A stretch of 7,478 nt of DNA. Source: Methanobacteriota archaeon (GTDB lineage: Archaea; Thermoplasmatota; E2; DHVEG-1). A model generated the notes under the pieces. That model saw nothing but the letters and a program-made list of their open reading frames with translations. It had not been told where the DNA came from and did not search any database. Below, piece after piece: positions 1-5,426 of the stretch; the stretch's first letter is position 1, and every line of letters starts with the position of its first letter. The position numbers were made by a program, and so were the translations under genes. The stretch covers positions 1 through 7,478 of the forward strand of contig JAPKYG010000102.1 in assembly GCA_026394435.1 (NCBI GenBank), given 5' to 3'.

Positions 1-1293
1 GTTGTATCGTAAAGATCCAATGCCGACCAGCTCTGCGATTTTTTTCATTTGAGAGTCAGTAAGTTCACTGGCTCTTCTTTTTTTGACTTCTTCGTACGCC
101 CTCTCAATACACTCGTCAATAAGTTCATCAAGATACACAACGCGTCCTCGTCGTGTTGACATCTTGCCACCAGGGAGCGAGACGAATGCATAGAACACGA
201 CCTGCGGGAGAATCTTCGTCTGTAAAAGTTCGAGAGCGGCTCTAACCTGTTTTGATTCTAGTTTATGGTCTTCACCAAGAACATTCACCAGCATGTCCGC
301 ATGGTGTGCTTTCCATTGATGATACGCGATATCCCTGGTTGCATATAGGGTAGTACCATCGTTTCGTAAAAAGAAAAATTTGGTGTTTCTGCCTTGGATA
401 CCAAACGGTTCCATGTCTAAGTAGAAAGCATTGTCTTGCTCATGGCAATGAGGTGTTTGTTGCAGTTCTTTGATGACCCTTTCGACGCTTTTATCATACA
501 TAAAAGTGGATTCAGGTATATAGGTATCAATTTGAATGTTGATCCGTAAAAGGCTTTGTTTTATGCCTTCTAAGACTGGTACATAGGATGAATGGATCAT
601 CTCTATGGTTTTAGGATCACCTTGTTCTAATTTCTTAACAATATCAGCAATTTGTTGGGCAACGGCTTCATCTGATTCCATGCGTTCATTTGCTGTTTGG
701 TAAAATCCAACGTTTTGATGATCAGCTTTTTTATTTTCAGATGTCGGAATGTGTCTGTGGTCAATGTTGTTGACCCCCCAGGCGAGAATCGCAACCTGTT
801 TCCCCATGTCATCAAGATAGAATTGTGATTCAACATCATAACCAGCTGCCTTGAAGATACGTACGAGGGTATCGCCGATAATTGGGTTGCGTGCCCGTCC
901 CACATGTAGTGGACCATTTGGGTTTGCAGAGGTGTGCTCAATGATGACCTTTTTCTTCTTTTTTGGTAAATAACCGTAATTGTCTTTTTTATCCAAAATT
1001 GATTGGAGTGTTGCAGTGGTAAGACAGGTGGTATCTACAAAGAAGTTGATATATCCCCCTTTTGCTTCTACCGTTGTGATCCATTTGTTTTTTGGGATGT
1101 TTGCTGCGATCTCTTTTGCTATCTCCATTGGTGATTTTTTTAAAAGGGGTGCAAGGGAAAAACAGGGGAATGCAAAGTCACCCAAGCCTCCTGGGGGTAT
1201 CTCTACTCGGATCTCTTCGTTACTGTGGTATTTTGCAACCACCTTCTGTAGTTCTGCTGTGATTTCTTTTTTACATTGGTCAAGAGGATACAT
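1..1293 (-). CDS. argS: Arginyl-tRNA synthetase, 3'-truncated by window edge
   Basis: This class I aminoacyl-tRNA synthetase charges tRNA-Arg with arginine in the cytoplasm. The frame is open for 431 codons, from ATG at 1293 down to base 1, with no stop in the window. An N-terminal tRNA-binding domain spans about residues 1-110. The Rossmann catalytic core carries the HIGH-type motif HVGR at 130-133 within NPNGPLHVGRARN. ATRDIAYH lies at 318-325, LGEDH at 339-343, and the KMSKS-type loop KMSTRRG at 377-383. Family members are usually about 550-600 residues, so roughly the last 130 residues (the DALR anticodon-binding domain) lie outside. The start was chosen because no in-frame ATG lies just upstream; an ATG at 1315 is out of frame. 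No Shine-Dalgarno is visible, but a TATA-like element sits about 30 bp upstream, which fits a leaderless mRNA. It is divergent from the protease gene. Identity is very secure. Confidence 0.97.
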   Translation of the reverse strand, partial: MYPLDQCKKEITAELQKVVAKYHSNEEIRVEIPPGGLGDFAFPCFSLAPLLKKSPMEIAKEIAANIPKNKWITTVEAKGGYINFFVDTTCLTTATLQSILDKKDNYGYLPKKKKKVIIEHTSANPNGPLHVGRARNPIIGDTLVRIFKAAGYDVESQFYLDDMGKQVAILAWGVNNIDHRHIPTSENKKADHQNVGFYQTANERMESDEAVAQQIADIVKKLEQGDPKTIEMIHSSYVPVLEGIKQSLLRINIQIDTYIPESTFMYDKSVERVIKELQQTPHCHEQDNAFYLDMEPFGIQGRNTKFFFLRNDGTTLYATRDIAYHQWKAHHADMLVNVLGEDHKLESKQVRAALELLQTKILPQVVFYAFVSLPGGKMSTRRGRVVYLDELIDECIERAYEEVKKRRASELTDSQMKKIAELVGIGSLRYN

Positions 1294-1319
1294 GGTATAG
1301 TGTGGGAATTGCCATGGTG

Positions 1320-1327
1320 TTAAAAGG
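1320..1327 (-). promoter_or_regulatory. TATA-like element for argS
   Basis: On the minus strand this reads CCTTTTAA, preceded by an A-rich stretch resembling a BRE. Its centre is about 30 bp before the argS ATG, the spacing expected for a leaderless archaeal transcript. An alternative is the stronger minus-strand TATATAAATATAT at about 1381-1393, which would give a leader of roughly 60 nt. Confidence 0.35.
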
Positions 1328-1385
1328 TTTTGTTATTTCAGTGCTTGATCTTTTTCGCGAGTTTTTATTTGGTTTTATCAATATA

Positions 1386-1393
1386 TTTATATA
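1386..1393 (+). promoter_or_regulatory. Candidate TATA box for the C25 protease gene
   Basis: TTTATATA reads on the plus strand in an AT-rich stretch of the divergent intergenic region. It predicts a start near 1416-1420 and a leader of about 50 nt that would include a 12-bp palindrome (1435-1446) and an AAGGG Shine-Dalgarno (1457-1461). A weaker TTATA at 1429-1433 would give a shorter leader of about 14 nt; the sequence does not decide between them. The same bases could serve argS on the other strand. Confidence 0.4.
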
Positions 1394-1434
1394 GGTACAA
1401 AACTCATATATCCATTAAGAGTAAGTAGTTATAC

Positions 1435-1446
1435 TAACAATTGTTA
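1435..1446. promoter_or_regulatory. 12-bp perfect palindrome upstream of protease start
   Basis: TAACAATTGTTA is a perfect 12-bp palindrome ending 22 bases before the protease ATG, next to possible TATA elements and before the Shine-Dalgarno. It has the size of a dimeric repressor operator. In this AT-rich spacer chance is also possible, so the function is inference. Confidence 0.3.
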
Positions 1447-1468
1447 ATTATTCATTAAGGGAACTAAT

Positions 1469-3721
1469 ATGAAGAACACATCCAAAAAAAATAGTATGTA
1501 TTGGAAGGTCGGTTTTATCACACTTGTTTTACTGTTGACAACTGGCTCTGCATTAGTGGCGGGTCAGAACAGCAATGGAAATGACTATATCACGAAGATT
1601 TTTACATTTACTGCGCCACAGATTCATCAGATCGTCATCAACAATCAGTTGTACGATGAAGTACTCATGCCAGATGCCCAAGGCGCATGGAATGCTGGTG
1701 AACCAAATCTCCCAGCATATGGCGTCTCAGTCTTGCTTCCACAAGGAACAACAGTCGCCGACATTACAATGCAACCAGGGACAAAAATCCAGTTAGGATC
1801 TGGTTTTACCGTAGCACCTGTTGAACAACCTGTGAAACTCTCAGAACTTACAACGGTTTGCGCGAAAGGAACTACAGATCCAACAATTTACTCTTCCGAT
1901 AATGTGTTTCCAAGCACTTTATTTTCAACAGTTGGCACCTATAGTTTCCGAGGTTATAATCTACTTATTCTTCTGCTGTATCCAGTACAATACCAGCCAA
2001 TTTCTGGACAACTTTCTTACTTTGATGAAGTGACCGTAATAGTAAAAACCATACAAACAGGTTCAGTAAGCCCCTTGTACAGAAGTCTTGAAAAAGACAG
2101 GATCGAAGTTGCAAAGAAAGTTGATTCTCTTGATTCTATATCGTCATATAAGATTATCTCTTTTGCCCCTCTTACAGCTGCAGGTTATGATCTGTTAATC
2201 CTGACGACCGATGCGCTGAAAGAAGGGTTTGTTCCTCTCAAAGAGGCTCATGAAGCACAAGGACTTAAAACTGAAATTAAAACACTTACCGATGTCTCTC
2301 TATTATTAGGACAAGTGACCCCAGAAACCATTCGGGATTTCATTCGAAATGAGTACATCACTAATGGTATCAATAACGTGCTCATTGGTGGTGATTCTGA
2401 TGTTATTCCAGCAAAAATGTTGTGGGTACAAGCTGGGCAAGATTCCACTACTATGCCATCTGATCTTTACTACGGCTGTCTTGATGGATCCTTTAATTAT
2501 AATGATGATGACAAATGGGGTGAACCGCATGATGGGGAGGGTGGTGGTGATGTTGATCTTGTTGCTGAGGTGTACGTAGGAAGAGCATCTGTTGGTGATA
2601 TCACTGAGACAAATAACTTCGTGCAAAAGACGATTTCATATATGAACACGGGCGGGTATTCAAGTGGCCCTGCATTGATGATTGGAGAATATCTCTGGGG
2701 ACCACCAAACAACTCGGTGACATTCGGCGATGATTCCATGGATGAACTGATCAATGGGTCTCACGCGAATCAGTACACCACAGTTGGAATGTCTCTTGAT
2801 GCATATACGTTCGACAGGTTGTATGACCACAACTGGTCAGGGTTTAATCTGAATTATCCATGGAATACTGGCTGGTCAACCGCTGAAATCATCAGTCGTA
2901 TCAACAATGGCGTACGTTTCATCAATCATCTTGGGCACTCAAGCACCACCTATACTATGAGGATGGTACCGAGTGACATTCAGGGACTTTCAAACACGGT
3001 TCTTCCATTTGTTTATTCACAGGGCTGCTATGCAGGTGCATTTGATGAGGGAGACTGTATGGCTGAATACTTCACGGTAAAAACCACCCATGCAGCATTT
3101 GCAGCAATCATGTGTGCTCGCTATGGATGGGGAACCCCAGGGAGTACAAATGGCCCGTCACAACGCTTCCACAGATTCTTTTGGGATGCTGTATTTGGAG
3201 AAAATATCACATCGATTGGAAAAGCAAATCAGGATTCAAAAGAAGAAAATCTGAAAAAAATTAACGGCCAATGTATACGATGGTGCTACTATGAAATGAA
3301 CCTGTTCGGCGACCCAGCACTCACGCTTATTACACGGAATAATACACCACCAGAGAAACCATTGACACCGTCCGGAACAAGAAGGGGGAAGGTTGGACAG
3401 AGCTACACCTTCAACGCCTCAACAACCGATTCAGATGGTGATACACTCTATTATAAATGGAGTTTCGGGGACGGAACCTTCAGCGCCTGGCTCGGGCCAT
3501 ATACCTCCGGTGAACAAGTTAGTATCTTGTATAATTGGTCAAAATGGGGGAATTATAAGGTTCAAGTAAAAGTAAGGGATGAACATCGAAGTGAAAGCGA
3601 CTGGTCAGATCCTTTACCCGTGAAAATGCCGTTTATAGTGAGAGTCCCGTTGATAGAACGTATCTTTGAATTCCTTGAGCAGCATTTTCCCCGATTATAT
3701 TTTCTATTGAATACGTTATAA
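1469..3721 (+). CDS. Secreted gingipain-like C25 cysteine protease with C-terminal Ig/PKD-like domain
   Basis: This is a predicted exported endopeptidase of family C25 (gingipain type) acting on extracellular protein. The 750-residue product starts with a signal peptide: lysines at 2-13, a hydrophobic core at about 14-30, and likely cleavage after SALVA near 31. Residues about 40-230 resemble a C25 propeptide. The catalytic domain covers about 238-622: a YDLLILT strand at 240-246, NVLIGGDSDVIP at 303-314, an acidic Asp/Gly-rich stretch at 345-363 that may bind calcium, and VYVGRAS at 368-374. The candidate catalytic His is in NHLGHSS (His490) and the nucleophile in SQGCYAG (Cys520). The domain closes with NLFGDPALTL at 611-620. 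Residues 625-718 form an Ig/PKD-like beta domain with TDSDGD and WSFGDG, followed by a short amphipathic tail (720-750). The ATG at 1469 is preceded by AAGGG at 1457-1461 with 7-nt spacing. Family assignment is strong; substrate is unknown. Confidence 0.93.
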   Translation: MKNTSKKNSMYWKVGFITLVLLLTTGSALVAGQNSNGNDYITKIFTFTAPQIHQIVINNQLYDEVLMPDAQGAWNAGEPNLPAYGVSVLLPQGTTVADITMQPGTKIQLGSGFTVAPVEQPVKLSELTTVCAKGTTDPTIYSSDNVFPSTLFSTVGTYSFRGYNLLILLLYPVQYQPISGQLSYFDEVTVIVKTIQTGSVSPLYRSLEKDRIEVAKKVDSLDSISSYKIISFAPLTAAGYDLLILTTDALKEGFVPLKEAHEAQGLKTEIKTLTDVSLLLGQVTPETIRDFIRNEYITNGINNVLIGGDSDVIPAKMLWVQAGQDSTTMPSDLYYGCLDGSFNYNDDDKWGEPHDGEGGGDVDLVAEVYVGRASVGDITETNNFVQKTISYMNTGGYSSGPALMIGEYLWGPPNNSVTFGDDSMDELINGSHANQYTTVGMSLDAYTFDRLYDHNWSGFNLNYPWNTGWSTAEIISRINNGVRFINHLGHSSTTYTMRMVPSDIQGLSNTVLPFVYSQGCYAGAFDEGDCMAEYFTVKTTHAAFAAIMCARYGWGTPGSTNGPSQRFHRFFWDAVFGENITSIGKANQDSKEENLKKINGQCIRWCYYEMNLFGDPALTLITRNNTPPEKPLTPSGTRRGKVGQSYTFNASTTDSDGDTLYYKWSFGDGTFSAWLGPYTSGEQVSILYNWSKWGNYKVQVKVRDEHRSESDWSDPLPVKMPFIVRVPLIERIFEFLEQHFPRLYFLLNTL

Positions 3722-3754
3722 ATAAAAGAGAAAGAGACGTTCATTCGAAATAAA

Positions 3755-3776
3755 GCATCTATATTTTTTCCGATGC
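3755..3776 (+). terminator. Possible terminator after the protease gene
   Basis: GCATC at 3755-3759 and GATGC at 3772-3776 form a 5-bp inverted repeat enclosing a run of six T (3764-3769), 34 bases after the protease stop. Archaeal termination depends mainly on T-tracts, so the T run is the stronger part of the argument; the stem is short. Confidence 0.3.
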
Positions 3777-3787
3777 GGGATAAGTAG

Positions 3788-3794
3788 TATAATA
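3788..3794 (+). promoter_or_regulatory. Weak TATA-like element before the mini-ORF
   Basis: TATAATA lies about 60 bp before a small ORF that begins at 3848. A start about 25 bp downstream, near 3815, would give a leader of about 30 nt containing the AAGGTG ribosome binding site. It rests on sequence resemblance alone. Confidence 0.25.
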
Positions 3795-3847
3795 GGTGTT
3801 ATGGCTTTGTGAAGAATATTTTCTATCTTGTAAAAAGAAGGTGTACG

Positions 3848-3940
3848 ATGACAAAGGCATTGAATCATAAGTCTCTTGGTTTACAAGAATACGGGATGTG
3901 TTGCGAAAAGTGTATTGTAGTATGGCCTATCTCTTTATGA
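3848..3940 (+). CDS. Possible 30-residue small protein with CCxxC motif
   Basis: ATG at 3848 opens a 30-codon frame ending in TGA at 3938-3940. It is unrecognised. The case for a gene is its setting: AAGGTG at 3838-3843, a good archaeal Shine-Dalgarno with 4-nt spacing, a TATA-like element about 60 bp upstream, and a 5-bp hairpin plus T-rich run just after the stop. The peptide contains three cysteines in GMCCEKC (residues 16-22), which could hold a metal or form disulfides, followed by a hydrophobic IVVWPI end. No hydrophobic segment is long enough to be a clear membrane helix. The unit could also be a small non-coding RNA, or chance. Codon 11 onward overlaps GGTTTACA (3878-3885), one base off the octamer repeated further downstream. 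Confidence 0.3.
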   Translation: MTKALNHKSLGLQEYGMCCEKCIVVWPISL

Positions 3941-3949
3941 TTTTTGGAT

Positions 3950-3992
3950 GACAAGAACGAGTTGTTTTGTCGTTTTTATGTTTTTATTTTTA
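3950..3992 (+). terminator. Hairpin and T-rich run after the mini-ORF
   Basis: GACAA at 3950-3954 pairs with TTGTC at 3967-3971 (5 bp, 12-nt loop) and is followed by a strongly T-rich stretch to about 3992. It starts 9 bases after the mini-ORF stop, so it could end a short transcript. Confidence 0.33.
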
Positions 3993-4070
3993 TTCCGTGT
4001 TAAAAAAGTATAAGTACTTACAAAATGATTCTTTTGCGAGGATGATGGCACAAATTAACAGTACCTTGAT

Positions 4071-4079
4071 AATATTTAT
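4071..4079 (+). promoter_or_regulatory. Upstream TATA-like element preceding first octamer pair
   Basis: AATATTTAT sits 3 bases before the first GGTTTACC pair (4083-4101). The arrangement, a TATA-like element directly followed by octamers, is repeated at 4141-4183, suggesting two tandem promoter/operator modules. It is weak as a TATA box on its own. Confidence 0.25.
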
Positions 4080-4082
4080 CGC

Positions 4083-4101
4083 GGTTTACCTGTGGTTTAC
4101 C
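4083..4101 (+). repeat. Two GGTTTACC octamers, 11 bp apart (upstream cluster)
   Basis: Exact copies of GGTTTACC lie at 4083-4090 and 4094-4101, start-to-start 11 bp, about one turn of B-DNA. The octamer is a near-palindrome (GGT-TT-ACC) suited to a twofold-symmetric DNA-binding protein. The pair is about 110-125 bp before the RHH gene start and belongs to a set of 12 copies in 4083-4508. Confidence 0.85.
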
Positions 4102-4140
4102 ATCGCTTTCAAACTATTCATCAGAAGGAAAAAAGGATTG

Positions 4141-4151
4141 TTAAAATATAT
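4141..4151 (+). promoter_or_regulatory. TATA box for the first RHH gene
   Basis: TTAAAATATAT lies 57-67 bp before the ATG at 4208. It predicts a transcription start around 4170-4175, inside the triple octamer cluster 4155-4183, so a protein bound there would block initiation. The leader would be about 35 nt and would contain the AAGGGG ribosome binding site at 4193-4198. Confidence 0.5.
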
Positions 4152-4154
4152 CAT

Positions 4155-4183
4155 GGTTTACCAGAGGTTTACCATGGTTTACC
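4155..4183 (+). repeat. Three GGTTTACC octamers at predicted start site (candidate operator)
   Basis: Exact GGTTTACC copies lie at 4155-4162, 4166-4173 and 4176-4183, start-to-start 11 and 10 bp, so they face the same side of the helix. They fill the gap between the TATA box (4141-4151) and the ribosome binding site (4193-4198) of the RHH gene, which is where an autorepressor operator would be. The repeats are direct observation; the operator role is inference. Confidence 0.8.
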
Positions 4184-4207
4184 AGCATTTTTAAGGGGAA
4201 AATTTCA

Positions 4208-4840
4208 ATGAATAAAACGATATCATTAAAGCTCACTTCTCAGGAGGAAGAGATCATTAGTTCCATGCGAAAAAAAGGTACCTCGCCAAGCACGATTATA
4301 CGCGAAGCGTTCTGGAACTATGTACAGCAAAATGAGGTTAAAAATGGGGAGAAACCATATAAAGAGGTAAACCAGGTAAACCACTTATACCAGGAGAAGA
4401 TAAATCAAGATAATAGAAAAGGTTATAAAGAGGTAAACCAGGTAAACCAAAAGGTAAACCTTGCAGAAGATTTTCTCCGAGAAAAAGTGGTAAACCAGCA
4501 GGTAAACCATGTTGATCAATCGCATGACACATTTTTAGAATATTACATGTATCAACTTCACGTACAAATCCAACATCTCGAAAACGAAATTAACGACTGG
4601 AAAACACGTTATACTACAGAAACACAATATTGGAAAGAATCATATCAATCATTACAAGGTGAATATCAGAACCATGTTAAAGATTCAACGAAACGTATCG
4701 ATGAGAAATTTGATCGCGTTATGTTCTACATTGAAGAATCACGTAAAACACCTATACACAATTTTGAGATATCAAAACAAGCAGATATATCTTTAGAAAA
4801 ACAAAAGAAAAAATGGACTTCTCAGATGGTTCGGATGTAA
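4208..4840 (+). CDS. RHH-like DNA-binding protein with VNQ repeats and coiled coil (paralogue 1)
   Basis: This predicted DNA-binding protein has 210 residues. The N-terminal 40 fit a CopG/Arc-type ribbon-helix-helix: the strand KTISLKL (3-9), helix 1 SQEEEIISSMRKK (11-23), a turn with GTSPS (24-28), and helix 2 TIIREAFWNYV (29-39). Residues about 52-102 form a polar, Val-Asn-Gln-rich linker with YKEVNQVN at 51-58 and again at 73-80, plus further VN units. Residues about 105-170 are charged and heptad-like, probably a coiled coil for oligomerisation. The N-terminus aligns closely with the product of 4957-5400. ATG 4208 follows AAGGGG at 4193-4198 (9-nt spacing), and the paralogue begins at the same point. 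The VN units are encoded by GGTAAACC, matching the octamers in the promoter, so the gene carries its own candidate binding sites. Regulator, partition-like or nucleoid protein are all possible; target and function are inference. Confidence 0.8.
   Translation: MNKTISLKLTSQEEEIISSMRKKGTSPSTIIREAFWNYVQQNEVKNGEKPYKEVNQVNHLYQEKINQDNRKGYKEVNQVNQKVNLAEDFLREKVVNQQVNHVDQSHDTFLEYYMYQLHVQIQHLENEINDWKTRYTTETQYWKESYQSLQGEYQNHVKDSTKRIDEKFDRVMFYIEESRKTPIHNFEISKQADISLEKQKKKWTSQMVRM
4358..4449 (+). repeat. 26-bp direct repeat (4358-4383 and 4424-4449) inside RHH gene
   Basis: The two 26-bp segments are identical and offset by 66 bp (22 codons), keeping frame. Each encodes YKEVNQVN plus the first base of the next codon with a further CA, and each contains two GGTAAACC octamers. 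The intervening 40 bp show no such identity to what follows, so this looks like an in-frame duplication whose octamer-bearing part has been conserved while the rest diverged. Confidence 0.85.
4366..4508 (+). repeat. Seven intragenic GGTAAACC octamers
   Basis: Exact GGTAAACC occurs at 4366-4373, 4375-4382, 4432-4439, 4441-4448, 4453-4460, 4489-4496 and 4501-4508. This is the reverse complement of the promoter octamer, differing only in the central AA versus TT. Start-to-start spacings inside clusters are 9, 9, 12 and 12 bp, multiples of three as the reading frame requires and averaging one helical turn. All copies are read in one phase as (G)GTA-AAC-C, giving Val-Asn. Confidence 0.88.
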
Positions 4841-4850
4841 TAAAGGAGAA

Positions 4851-4875
4851 CAATCCTGTAGGAGATTCTTTTTTT
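4851..4875 (+). terminator. T-tract terminator after the first RHH gene
   Basis: An imperfect stem (AATCCT pairing with AGGAGATT, with a 2-nt bulge) is followed by a run of seven T at 4869-4875, starting about 12 bases after the stop codon. A T-run after a stop is the usual archaeal terminator signal. It suggests that the two RHH genes are separate transcripts, which agrees with a TATA box at 4909. Confidence 0.45.
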
Positions 4876-4908
4876 ACTTTGTGAAAACAATGAGTAAAAC
4901 CATCAACA

Positions 4909-4916
4909 TTTATATG
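4909..4916 (+). promoter_or_regulatory. TATA box for the second RHH gene
   Basis: TTTATATG lies 41-48 bp before the ATG at 4957 and predicts a start near 4940 with a leader of about 15-18 nt that includes GGGATGGA. A near-match to the octamer with one extra A (GTAAAACC, 4894-4901) lies just upstream, but no exact octamer is present, so this gene may be regulated differently from its paralogue. Confidence 0.5.
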
Positions 4917-4956
4917 TGATGAAGATATTAACGGTGTGAATTGGGATGGATTTGCT

Positions 4957-5400
4957 ATGCGCAGAACGATTGCACTCAAACTCTCTGAAGAAGAGGATCA
5001 GATTGTTACGCAACTCAATAAAAAGGGCGTGAGTAATAGTGAGCTTCTGAGGAATGCCCTTCGCCAATATTTTGAATTAATTCATGAATCTCCGTTTCAA
5101 GATGACCAGTTGAAAAGTAGTTTGCATATGGAAGAACACACAAACACGGGGTTTTATGACTCTTTTAAAGGCTTGAAACAGGAGATACAGGAATTACGGG
5201 AACAGATGAAGATAACACAAGTACAAGTTGAAAGCGATGTCATGACACTTCAGAGACAGATGTATGAGCTTCCTATAACAGGTCATATCTCTAAGCAGAT
5301 TTCAGCTCCGGTGAAAGTCAAGGCTGTTTCCGATACCCATCATGAGGTTGATGAATTTCTTAAGAAACGATTACAACGAATGGATCTGTGGAAAAAATAG
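4957..5400 (+). CDS. RHH-like DNA-binding protein with coiled coil (paralogue 2)
   Basis: This 147-residue protein has an N-terminus matching the previous gene product almost position by position: strand RTIALKL (3-9), helix SEEEDQIVTQLNKKG (10-24), then VSNSELLRNALRQYF (25-39), the ribbon-helix-helix pattern. Residues about 68-103 are heptad-like (LKQEIQELREQMKITQVQVE), a likely coiled coil. The basic tail ends FLKKRLQRMDLWKK. It lacks the VNQ repeats of its paralogue. An upstream GTG at 4936 would add seven residues (MNWDGFA), but the ATG at 4957 is preferred because it aligns with the paralogue start and has GGGATGGA 6 nt upstream. An ISKQ motif at 111-114 also appears in the paralogue's tail (ISKQ at 188-191), hinting at a shared C-terminal segment. 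A heteromeric or antagonistic pair is possible but unproven. Confidence 0.78.
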   Translation: MRRTIALKLSEEEDQIVTQLNKKGVSNSELLRNALRQYFELIHESPFQDDQLKSSLHMEEHTNTGFYDSFKGLKQEIQELREQMKITQVQVESDVMTLQRQMYELPITGHISKQISAPVKVKAVSDTHHEVDEFLKKRLQRMDLWKK

Positions 5401-5403
5401 AGA

Positions 5404-5426
5404 CCCATAAAAAATTTTTATTGGGG
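5404..5426. terminator. Bidirectional terminator between convergent genes
   Basis: CCCATAAAAAA and TTTTTATTGGGG form a near-perfect inverted repeat with a T-run on either strand. It lies 3 bases after the RHH-2 stop and overlaps the last codons and stop of the convergent receiver gene. A shared terminator is the natural reading. Confidence 0.6.

Noticed and set aside
627..941. Minus-strand open frame of 104 codons
   Set aside because: It lies in another frame inside the well-supported argS, whose frame shows all class I motifs.
980..1300. Plus-strand open frame of 106 codons opposite the argS start
   Set aside because: It is antisense to the argS N-terminal domain, with no recognisable family, and its end overlaps the argS start.
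3967..4194. Open frame of 75 codons with a hydrophobic middle, resembling a small membrane protein
   Set aside because: It needs a TTG start with no ribosome binding site and runs through both TATA-octamer modules. Its tail (VYQRFTMVYQHF) is just the translated octamer repeats. AT-rich DNA easily yields such hydrophobic frames.
3722..4207. tRNA or other structured RNA gene in the spacer
   Set aside because: I found no cloverleaf, no GTTCRA-type T-loop and no GC-rich stem; only short hairpins near T-runs.
4083..4508. CRISPR array
   Set aside because: The repeats are only 8 bp, occur in both orientations, have spacers of 1-4 bp inside clusters, and are partly within a coding frame. There is no cas gene.
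4083..4508. Plasmid iteron origin
   Set aside because: Iterated sites near an RHH gene can mark plasmid replication or partition, but there is no Rep, ParA-type ATPase or AT-rich unwinding element here, and the neighbours look chromosomal. Kept only as an analogy.
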